5,467 nucleotides of DNA, taken from Dehalococcoidales bacterium. GTDB lineage: Bacteria > Chloroflexota > Dehalococcoidia > Dehalococcoidales > Fen-1064. A program made the translations under genes and the position numbers. The notes under the pieces are model-generated. The model was not told the origin of the DNA and did not search any database. It saw only the letters and a list, made by a program, of their open reading frames with translations. Shown here in pieces: positions 1-5,374 of this stretch. The stretch's first letter is position 1. Every line of letters starts with the position of its first letter. The DNA is taken from positions 1 through 5,467 of the forward strand of contig DAOUVG010000124.1 in assembly GCA_030667735.1 (NCBI GenBank). The letters are read 5' to 3'.

Positions 1-99
1 CGCCTCACGCAAGATGCCCCCCATCTGAATCATTTTCTGGAAACGCCGCAACAGGGAATCCTGGGATTCGCCTTCATGTATTCGCACTTCTAACGACAT
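1..99 (-). CDS. rpsU: 30S ribosomal protein bS21, N-terminal part (cut by window edge)
   Basis: This encodes the first 33 residues of ribosomal protein bS21, a small basic protein of the 30S platform that helps mRNA recognition during initiation. The translation begins MSLEVRIHEGESQDSLLRRF and continues QKMIQMGGILREA. This is the usual S21 start: a short beta strand, then an arginine-rich helix. The family is about 55-70 residues long, so roughly half of the gene lies beyond the left edge. The ATG at 97-99 is preceded by GGAG with a 4-nt gap, which is short but usable. It lies 76 bp downstream of the zinc-ribbon gene on the same strand and is probably cotranscribed with it, with a strong hairpin between them. 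The identification rests on recognising the sequence; I am fairly certain of it. Confidence 0.9.
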   Translation of the reverse strand, partial: MSLEVRIHEGESQDSLLRRFQKMIQMGGILREA

Positions 100-119
100 A
101 GCACTCCAAACTGACATGA

Positions 120-159
120 CAAGTTACACAGGCCGCACATCTCCGGCCCGTGTAACTTG
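120..159 (-). promoter_or_regulatory. Strong RNA hairpin between the zinc-ribbon gene and rpsU
   Basis: Arms 145-159 and 120-134 form a 15-bp stem around a 10-nt loop (135-144). Read as minus-strand RNA all 15 pairs form, with one G-U wobble. Read as plus-strand RNA the same position is an A-C mismatch, which points to the minus-strand transcript as the functional one. No U-run follows (the next bases read TCATGTCAGTTTGG), so it is not a classical intrinsic terminator. It ends about 20 nt before the rpsU start. It could be an attenuator, a processing or stability element, or a leader structure controlling S21 synthesis; the role is inference. Confidence 0.6.
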
Positions 160-175
160 CAGATCTCAAACACGC

Positions 176-475
176 TTATCTGGCTGGTCTGATGTTGCGA
201 TAGCAGTCACTGCAGTATACAGGTTTGTCACCGCGAGGCTCAAAAGGAACTTCGGTGCTTTTTCCGCACTCGGCACAAGTTACGGGGAACATCTGACGTG
301 GGGCCCCGTAGCTGCTGTTCCCTGGTCGCTCTGACTTCCTTGCCTGGCGACATGCCGGACAGCGCTTGGGGTCGTTTGTGAAGCCCCTGGTTTGGAACAG
401 TTCCTGTTCACCAGCGCTGAAGGTGAAGTCAGTCCCGCAGTCGGAACACTGGATGGACTTGTCCTGAAAACTCAT
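176..475 (-). CDS. Small double zinc-ribbon protein (zf-trcl plus CxxC-x17-CxxC domain)
   Basis: This is a 99-residue soluble protein with two predicted zinc-binding units. The first has Cys10/Cys13 and Cys39/Cys42 around a GFTNDPKRCPAC core, typical of the probable zinc-ribbon family PF13451. The second has Cys67/Cys70 and Cys88/Cys91 with exactly 17 residues between the pairs, matching the CxxC-x17-CxxC family. The C-terminus is basic (YRNIRPAR), which would suit nucleic-acid or ribosome contact. The molecular function of these families is not established. The frame is open back to an ATG at 568, but the start at 473-475 is chosen because a perfect AGGAGG (483-488) lies 7 nt upstream and the conserved domain begins just after. 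The extra upstream 31 codons look like leader sequence. It is the first gene of the unit that continues into rpsU, and a promoter lies at 591-619. Confidence 0.88.
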   Translation of the reverse strand: MSFQDKSIQCSDCGTDFTFSAGEQELFQTRGFTNDPKRCPACRQARKSERPGNSSYGAPRQMFPVTCAECGKSTEVPFEPRGDKPVYCSDCYRNIRPAR

Positions 476-482
476 TGGATGA

Positions 483-488
483 CCTCCT
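483..488 (-). promoter_or_regulatory. Ribosome binding site that fixes the zinc-ribbon start
   Basis: On the minus strand this reads AGGAGG, 7 nt before the ATG at 473-475. No comparable site precedes the upstream in-frame ATGs, so it supports the 99-residue protein over the 130-residue reading. Confidence 0.8.
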
Positions 489-590
489 CTCTTTAATGTT
501 TCCACTAGAGTTCGGGTCATCCAGTACTTAAAGTGAATCTGAAGGGGATTCCACGAAGCTTGTAACAACCTAAACTTGTACTAACTTACT

Positions 591-619
591 ATTATACACT
601 AAGAGCCGGATCTCTGCAA
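591..619 (-). promoter_or_regulatory. Sigma-70-type promoter for the zinc-ribbon / rpsU unit
   Basis: On the minus strand there is a perfect -10 box TATAAT (591-596). A partial -35 box TTGCAG (614-619, first three bases matching consensus) lies 17 bp upstream of it. Transcription would start near 584, giving an untranslated leader of about 110 nt before the ATG at 475. The perfect -10 and ideal spacing make this credible despite the weak -35. Confidence 0.6.
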
Positions 620-789
620 TAACGGCGCTACTCACCCTGTATGCACGGCCCCCACACTCCCCCTTCGTAGTGACAGAATGACTACTTGTACAGTCAGAGG
701 AGCATCGGAAGACACGACTTCATCATCAAATGCGTTCTGCCGGTGGTGCCAGGTGTAGTGATTCAGAGGGGCTATTATCACTCAAGACA
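620..789. other. Gene-poor stretch between the promoter and the lipoprotein stop codon
   Basis: No confident gene, terminator or repeat is visible. On the minus strand an uninterrupted 49-codon frame (632-781, GTG start) begins 8 nt after the lipoprotein stop. It includes FDDEVVSSDAPLTVQVVILS, which faintly resembles the first strand of a Nudix hydrolase, but it has no clear ribosome binding site and stops early. A short 6-bp inverted repeat (757-762 / 777-782) lacks a U-run and is not convincing as a terminator. Confidence 0.3.
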
Positions 790-2943
790 CTACTCCATGA
801 CAATGATGTCCCAGACACGCAAGGCGGGAACGGTAATATGGATAAACCCATCCGTAATGTCAAAGGGAAGTTCAACTGCCTCAGGAAAGTCCGGCGATAG
901 CACCGTGACCCTTGAAATCCCGGGAAGGAGATTACCGTCTATCATCAGTGAGAGATCGGTCTTTTCGCGAATCTGACTGGTTGCGTAGTCGAAATCGTAG
1001 TTAATAATGTGTGCGTTCAGCCTGGCCCCGTTGCGCCAGAGCACAACGCCAACGCTGCCGCCAAGAATGCCGGTGGTCACCCTCTTATCCAGATGACTGT
1101 CTATCAGGTCCCGGAAGTCAGCCCTGGTCTGTTCCAAGTCTATGACAGGCGGTTGTTCCACAGGGGCCCGGTAGTATTGGGGTAAGCCAAGATTCAGGTT
1201 ATTCATCGCCTGGTACTGGATATGATGGCAGTAGGTATCTGAAATACCTACCCATTCTGAAGTATGGGTTATGTTTTCCGGTTGGTTCTCCTCGTCAGCA
1301 AAGAGGAGTGGCCGGTCTGATGTCTCACCGATATAGACCAGGCTGCCTCCTGATTGAACAAAGTCCAGGAGTGATTTCTCTTCGGTGGCAGTGAACCGAT
1401 GAGACTGGGGCAAGACAATGACCTCGTACCCGGCCAGCCTGTCTGCTGTCAGGTCATCACCGCGACTGTACACGACATCATACTGGTAATGGCAGTCGGT
1501 TAGCAGTTGCCCGATGTTGAAAAACAGGACGTGTGTCCGGCCGTAGAAGTCCTCGTCGGTCATAGTTGTCAGGGAATACAGCAAGCCAACGCGGGCTTCG
1601 CTCTCCCAGGAACCGAAATCAAAAACACCCGGGTTGCTGAATATGAAATCATGGTACTCTGCACGCCGACCGCGCCCCGGCATGCCGACAAGCTGCGACT
1701 GGTTGGCATAGCCTTCGGCAACATAGATGCTGTACAGGTCAGCGATGTTATAGTGGCTGAGTATGGCTTCGGTATCACCGAGCCAGCCGACTATGGGTGC
1801 TCCGCTGGCAGCCACTCCGAGCTTGTATGATACGATGTGCTGAAAGGACCTCTCTTTACTGTACATGACGCCGCCGGCAGTCAACAGGTCGTAGTACGGC
1901 CTGATGTATTGCGCCGACCAGTCGGAGTATCCGCAACATTGGGTGAATATCAGCGGGCGGGAGTATTCCTCCCGGGCGTATTGTCTGGCCGTCTCCATGA
2001 TGAGATTGATGGACTCGGCCATTGCCCGGGCCTGGAAGTCAAAGAAATCATGGTAAAGCGGGAAGTCCGCATGGCCCGGGTAGCTGTCGAGCCTGAGGGC
2101 AGCCATAGTCCACCCATTTTCGGTAAGGAAGTCGGAGTAATCGAAGCTGTCGATATCGCTGATACCGAGTTCACCGAGTTCATCAAGCGAGTACTTGTCC
2201 TTCAGGTACTGCCTGAACCCTGCCTCGCTGGCCGGGTTGAAGCTCCCCAGACCACTTCGCACCCATTGCACGTTACCATCTGTGTCATCAATACTGATGG
2301 CATCCGCTCCGGCGTCCACTGCTGCCAGCGCTTGTTCGAGAACATAATCACGCCACTCCGGGTGATTGATATCATAGGCGTACTGTGTCGCTTCAGGGTC
2401 ACCACCAAAACCCTCGATGAGGACCAGTGGAGAACCATCAAGCTTTAGCACCGTCGCCGCCATCATTTCGGCAGATACCTCTTTTATCACGGAGAGGTCA
2501 GCAGAATCTTCTATGTCCAGAATGGAAATGGGCACAATGTACCTGATACCCAGCGCATGATAGCGGTCTATATCCTTGCTTATCTCGTTACGAATCTTCT
2601 CCGGAGAGGTCAGTCCTCTACCCCACCAGACTACGGTGTATTTCTCTTCGGCCAGGTACTCAGGCTCTCCCTGGTAGGTGAAGGTCTGTGGTTCAAGCCA
2701 CCACTCCTCCAGTGGGTCGACCTTTGACACCAGTTCTACCGGCGCTTGTCCGGGTACTGACTCTGGTGGTGGAGCGGAATCAGATTCTTCCGGTGGACTG
2801 GTAACAGGTGCCGGTGCAGACACCGGCGGAGATACCGGCGGAGACGTAATATCAGGCGCCGGCGAAGATGACGGCTTAGCTGGTGTCGTGCACGAACCCA
2901 GCAGTAGTACCAAAGTCAACAAGGTAACAATGAAGAGTCTCAC
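790..2943 (-). CDS. Extracytoplasmic lipoprotein with glycoside-hydrolase-like (GH42-like) barrel
   Basis: This is a 717-residue secreted lipoprotein. Residues 1-18 are a lipoprotein signal peptide with a lipobox (LGSC, lipidated Cys18). Residues 19-66 form a Pro/Ser/Ala-rich linker to the outside of the membrane. Residues about 95-440 look like a TIM barrel of the glycoside-hydrolase type, with a HPEWRDYVLEQAL helix and a strand ending DAISIDDTDGN (Asp219, Asp220, Asp222). Residues about 450-545 (GYEVIVLPQSHRFTATEEKS, then SGGSLVYIGE) resemble the GATase-like trimerisation domain of GH42 beta-galactosidases. A small beta-rich C-terminal domain follows. I cannot locate the usual Asn-Glu acid/base pair, so activity and substrate are unknown; it may bind or cleave a glycan. 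The start is GTG with no evident Shine-Dalgarno sequence. An in-frame stop at 2953-2955 rules out a much longer N-terminus. It lies 38 bp behind the chimeric gene and may depend on its transcript. Confidence 0.82.
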   Translation of the reverse strand: MRLFIVTLLTLVLLLGSCTTPAKPSSSPAPDITSPPVSPPVSAPAPVTSPPEESDSAPPPESVPGQAPVELVSKVDPLEEWWLEPQTFTYQGEPEYLAEEKYTVVWWGRGLTSPEKIRNEISKDIDRYHALGIRYIVPISILDIEDSADLSVIKEVSAEMMAATVLKLDGSPLVLIEGFGGDPEATQYAYDINHPEWRDYVLEQALAAVDAGADAISIDDTDGNVQWVRSGLGSFNPASEAGFRQYLKDKYSLDELGELGISDIDSFDYSDFLTENGWTMAALRLDSYPGHADFPLYHDFFDFQARAMAESINLIMETARQYAREEYSRPLIFTQCCGYSDWSAQYIRPYYDLLTAGGVMYSKERSFQHIVSYKLGVAASGAPIVGWLGDTEAILSHYNIADLYSIYVAEGYANQSQLVGMPGRGRRAEYHDFIFSNPGVFDFGSWESEARVGLLYSLTTMTDEDFYGRTHVLFFNIGQLLTDCHYQYDVVYSRGDDLTADRLAGYEVIVLPQSHRFTATEEKSLLDFVQSGGSLVYIGETSDRPLLFADEENQPENITHTSEWVGISDTYCHHIQYQAMNNLNLGLPQYYRAPVEQPPVIDLEQTRADFRDLIDSHLDKRVTTGILGGSVGVVLWRNGARLNAHIINYDFDYATSQIREKTDLSLMIDGNLLPGISRVTVLSPDFPEAVELPFDITDGFIHITVPALRVWDIIVME
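2822..2845. repeat. 12-bp tandem duplication in the lipoprotein linker
   Basis: Two adjacent 12-bp units, ACCGGCGGAGAT and ACCGGCGGAGAC, differ at one base and encode the repeated SPPV of the Pro/Ser linker. The duplication is in frame and probably reflects slippage in a low-complexity linker. Confidence 0.7.
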
Positions 2944-2981
2944 ATCGTCAATCTATCAATGGCAGACACCCTGTGTTGCTG

Positions 2982-3701
2982 CTAGGCCGGATACAATTCG
3001 CAGTCGACACTCAAGGACTGACCGGTAATAGTCCTGGCATCCTCCGAAGCTAGAAAGACAACGGCATACCCGATGTCCTCGGGTGTGATTTCCCTTTTCA
3101 GAGGCGCCGGCGTGTTGGGGACAACAAACTTCTGCCAATACTCCCTTGTCGTCATTCCCCTGGCATCGGGATTGCGCTCGATAAGCTTTTCCAGGTGTTC
3201 CCACTTCACATAGCCGCATGTTTCCATCGCCGTGTGGATATACCGCTGCTTGCACCTTTTAAGAAAGGCAGCCACAAATTCATGCTGCATGGTGGGTTCA
3301 CCACCACCAACCGTGACCCCGCCATTTGACCGCCTGTAGAACGGACTGTCCTTGTCTACCTCCCGGAAAAGCTCCTCAACTGTCATGTATTTGCCCAGGA
3401 GTTCAAGAGCCTGGTTGGGGCAGTCTTCAACACATTGACCACAACCGTTACAGAGTTCTCTGTCAATCTGAACGCCCTCCTCTTCGGATAGCGTAATCAC
3501 TTCAACAGGACATGCCTCAACACAGCGTCCGCACTTCTTGCAGTGAAGCTCGATATGGAGAACTTCAAAGGTATTCTTCTGTGACTGAGGAGTAGAACAC
3601 CACAGGCACGTTAACGGGCATCCCTTCATGTATACCAAGGTCCGAATCCCAGGACCATCATGGATTGCGAACCTTTGCATGCTGTATACTAGCCCCTCCA
3701 A
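2982..3701 (-). CDS. Chimeric ORF: truncated glycyl-radical-enzyme activase joined to a short-chain dehydrogenase tail
   Basis: This is a 239-residue ORF in two unrelated parts. Residues 1 to about 175 are a glycyl-radical-enzyme activating enzyme: the IHDGPGIRT opening, the radical SAM cluster Cys28/Cys32/Cys35 (CxxxCxxC), two 4Fe-4S ferredoxin sets (Cys54/57/60/64 and Cys84/87/90/94), the GGGEP motif (132-136) and METCGY. Family members are about 300 residues, so the second half of the barrel is missing. From about residue 176 the protein matches the end of an SDR: TPEDIGYAVVFLASEDARTI then TGQSLSVD. There is no Rossmann glycine motif or YxxxK, and the usual VDGG is VDCE. Neither half should do its normal chemistry, so this is probably a fused remnant. 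The start is given as TTG at 3699-3701. A CTG at 3708-3710 has better ribosome-binding-site spacing, and an internal ATG at 3678-3680 is also possible. A promoter lies upstream; the lipoprotein follows 38 bp downstream. Confidence 0.8.
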   Translation of the reverse strand: MEGLVYSMQRFAIHDGPGIRTLVYMKGCPLTCLWCSTPQSQKNTFEVLHIELHCKKCGRCVEACPVEVITLSEEEGVQIDRELCNGCGQCVEDCPNQALELLGKYMTVEELFREVDKDSPFYRRSNGGVTVGGGEPTMQHEFVAAFLKRCKQRYIHTAMETCGYVKWEHLEKLIERNPDARGMTTREYWQKFVVPNTPAPLKREITPEDIGYAVVFLASEDARTITGQSLSVDCELYPA

Positions 3702-3717
3702 ATCTTCCAGATGTATG

Positions 3718-3725
3718 CTCCTCCC
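3718..3725 (-). promoter_or_regulatory. Ribosome binding site of the chimeric ORF
   Basis: On the minus strand this reads GGGAGGAG. It is 7 nt from a CTG (3708-3710) but 16 nt from the TTG (3699-3701), so the strongest site does not match the conventional start. The upstream in-frame stop TAA is at 3726-3728, limiting any extension to eight codons. Confidence 0.55.
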
Positions 3726-3763
3726 TTACACCGACCAGGATGCATCATTACTCTTTCAACAAT

Positions 3764-3790
3764 ATTATACCCGTGACTCCTGACGGTCAA
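3764..3790 (-). promoter_or_regulatory. Sigma-70-type promoter for the chimeric ORF and lipoprotein
   Basis: On the minus strand there is a -35 box TTGACC (3785-3790, five of six consensus bases) and a perfect -10 box TATAAT (3764-3769), spaced by 15 bp, slightly short. Transcription would start near 3757, about 56 nt before the TTG start. The promoter appears intact although the gene it serves looks rearranged. Confidence 0.6.
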
Positions 3791-3848
3791 TCTCCGCTAC
3801 GGTGCCACCATATGTAACAAATAGCCAGAATGTGCGACGGCTCCCCAG

Positions 3849-3977
3849 TCAGTCATCCCTTGGGATGAGACCCTGCGCCCCCGGAATCTCCTTGTGCCTC
3901 AGCGCCCTCTCCGGTAAGGGCTGCCTCTTCATCTCGCGGAACTCGCCGTCACTGAGACTACCGCCTGTTCTGTTCAG
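3849..3977 (-). CDS. Possible 42-residue SHOCT-like mini-ORF overlapping the SPFH stop
   Basis: On the minus strand a frame opens with CTG at 3975-3977, overlapping the TGA of the SPFH gene (CTGA), with GGAG 8 nt upstream. It encodes LNRTGGSLSDGEFREMKRQP and ends 22 residues later at TGA (3849-3851). The G-x-L-S-D-x-E-F-x-x-M-K pattern resembles the SHOCT motif, a short helical oligomerisation segment usually written GxIxxEEFxxKKxxLL. The frame lies at -1 relative to the SPFH gene and stays open into it, so it could also be a frameshifted C-terminal extension or a relic. The CTG start is unusual; an ATG inside (residue 16) would leave only 27 residues. Weak support. Confidence 0.25.
   Translation of the reverse strand: MNRTGGSLSDGEFREMKRQPLPERALRHKEIPGAQGLIPRDD
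3853..3868. repeat. Perfect 16-bp palindrome
   Basis: TCATCCC-TT-GGGATGA is a 7-bp perfect inverted repeat with a 2-bp centre, at the end of the mini-ORF and about 65 bp upstream of the -35 box at 3785-3790. As RNA it could fold as a 6-bp stem with a tetraloop, but no U-run follows on either strand. It could be an operator-like site or chance. Confidence 0.3.
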
Positions 3978-4918
3978 GGGATAATCTCCGGGAGTACTAG
4001 GTCCAGGCCCTGGCCCGACGGTATGACGATGACCTTGATGTCTTCTCCGAGCCGGTCGAGCAGTATGTACTGCAAGACCTCTGGTGTTAGAGACCCGGCG
4101 ATGGCCTTGTTGGCGGCAACCTGGGCCTCAGTGACAACCCTGATATACTCAGCTTCTCCCTCGGCCTGGGCTATTCGGGCGTTTGCCTCTCCCCTAGCTT
4201 GCTCTTCTCTCTGTTGCGCTTCGACCTTGACACTTTCCAGCCTGTTCTGGGCTTCCAGTACGGCCTGCTCGGCGGCAACCTTGGCCTCGATTGCTGCGGT
4301 GAATGTCGCGCTGAATTCGAAGTTAGTTATCGATAGCATCTCGGTGATGATACCACGCTCTGCCAGGCGGGTCGACAGGCTTTCGGCGATGGCATTCTTA
4401 ACCTCGTCACGTCTCAGGATAAGGTCTTCTGCGTTGAATTTGGACGTTACCTGCTTGATGGTCTCCTGAATGGCCGGAGCGGCAATCCGGTTAATGAAAT
4501 CCAGTCCCAGTGTTCTGTAGACCTCGGCGGCCATACTCGGGTCCAGGCGCCAGTTGAGAGCAATTGTGGTGCTGACATCCTGAAGGTCATTCGTTACTGC
4601 TGACGAATCAGCTTCATATTTCTGCGTCTGAACTGACATCTTCACCACGGACTCAAGGAACGGCAGCTTTGTCTGGAGGCCCTCGTCGAGGATTCTGCCG
4701 GTGACGGCACTGAACCGAATGACTACCCCGCGGTGGCCGGCAGGGACAGTGGCAAACGAGCCGAAGATAAGACTGGCAACGATCACAACTACTGCAACAC
4801 CGCTGCCAATAAAACCCCACCGCCGAGCATTCGGATCTCCCTGACTTCCTCTGTTTGTCAGCCAGACGAAAGACCCAACGACAAGGGCGATAACACCAAA
4901 AACTAATAATGCAGTCAT
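3974..4918 (-). CDS. SPFH/Band 7 (prohibitin-family) membrane protein
   Basis: This is a 314-residue membrane protein of the SPFH superfamily, scaffolds that form large rings on membranes and influence membrane organisation and proteolysis. Two hydrophobic segments lie at about residues 3-20 and 34-55, followed by the Band 7 domain (about 55-205) with the prohibitin-like opening TVPAGHRGVVIRFSAVTGRI. The conserved ITEMLSITNFEFSATFTAAI stretch and the Ala/Glu-rich coiled coil (about 208-272) are also present. The C-terminus (VIVIPSGQGL region) is the normal family end, so the gene looks complete. The ATG at 4916-4918 is supported by AAAGGAG (4925-4931), 6 nt upstream. No FtsH, HflK or NfeD partner is visible in the window. 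A possible small ORF overlaps its stop codon. The specific cellular role cannot be told from sequence. Confidence 0.92.
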   Translation of the reverse strand: MTALLVFGVIALVVGSFVWLTNRGSQGDPNARRWGFIGSGVAVVVIVASLIFGSFATVPAGHRGVVIRFSAVTGRILDEGLQTKLPFLESVVKMSVQTQKYEADSSAVTNDLQDVSTTIALNWRLDPSMAAEVYRTLGLDFINRIAAPAIQETIKQVTSKFNAEDLILRRDEVKNAIAESLSTRLAERGIITEMLSITNFEFSATFTAAIEAKVAAEQAVLEAQNRLESVKVEAQQREEQARGEANARIAQAEGEAEYIRVVTEAQVAANKAIAGSLTPEVLQYILLDRLGEDIKVIVIPSGQGLDLVLPEIIP

Positions 4919-5374
4919 GATAGACTCCTTTCTATAATCTCTTCACCTGGTTTGGCCCCGCCCCTTTCACCCCCTTCACAAGGCCAACGTCCTGCATCCG
5001 AGCAGGGTCTTACTTAATCTGGTTTTCTGCCAGCAAGGATACCTCGCATTCAATATGGAACCCGGTATTCTGTGCCTGGACCGGTCTTCGCAGAGGGGAA
5101 CCTGGTGACTGGGGCGTGGCGCCGGCCAGCCGACAGCCATAGCTGTTTCGGGTGTTCAAGCCCGACTGGTCACGTCATCCCAGGCAGGCACCAAGTCCTC
5201 AACCACTCCTGCACCACATCCTCCACAGAAACCCGTATGTATACTCCGGACTCTCGAACGGCTACCTCAGACACATCAGGGTGAACGCTCCCGGGGCTGG
5301 ACAGGTGCCCACATTGTATCAGGGGCGCAAGGCAATATCAAGCAGCGGGAGCCACACAAACCATCGAAGTGTGC
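4919..5374. other. Long upstream region of the SPFH gene, no confident gene
   Basis: It contains the SPFH ribosome binding site (4925-4931) and a C-rich tract on the plus strand with near-identical direct repeats (4961-4970 and 4971-4979). There is also a small hairpin CCTGC-ATCCGA-GCAGG (4991-5006). No convincing -35/-10 pair is seen. A 34-codon minus-strand frame (5170-5274, GTG start) encodes MSEVAVRESGVYIRVSVEDV and 14 further residues; it reads like protein but matches nothing I recognise. The 70-codon plus-strand frame over the same stretch looks like chance. Confidence 0.35.

Noticed and set aside
116..334. 72-codon plus-strand open frame
   Set aside because: It runs across the hairpin and antisense to the zinc-ribbon gene; no motif and no ribosome binding site.
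476..568. Upstream in-frame extension of the zinc-ribbon gene (31 codons)
   Set aside because: The extension contains no domain, overlaps the likely leader just after the promoter, and the perfect AGGAGG is spaced for the internal ATG.
757..782. 6-bp inverted repeat after the lipoprotein gene as a terminator
   Set aside because: Short stem, 14-nt loop and no U-run in either direction.
1837..2448. 203-codon plus-strand open frame inside the lipoprotein gene
   Set aside because: It lies fully antisense to a well-supported gene, has no ribosome binding site or recognisable domain, and its composition follows from the opposite strand's codons.
3802..3984. 60-codon plus-strand open frame
   Set aside because: No recognisable motif or ribosome binding site; it is antisense to the better-looking SHOCT-like frame and runs into the end of the SPFH gene.
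5240..5275. TTCGA-containing stretch on the minus strand resembling a tRNA T-loop
   Set aside because: The flanking bases do not pair into a T stem and no acceptor, D or anticodon arm can be drawn.
5072..5284. 70-codon plus-strand open frame
   Set aside because: Low-complexity Ser/Thr/Pro-rich translation with no motif, no convincing ribosome binding site, and the opposite strand reads more like protein.
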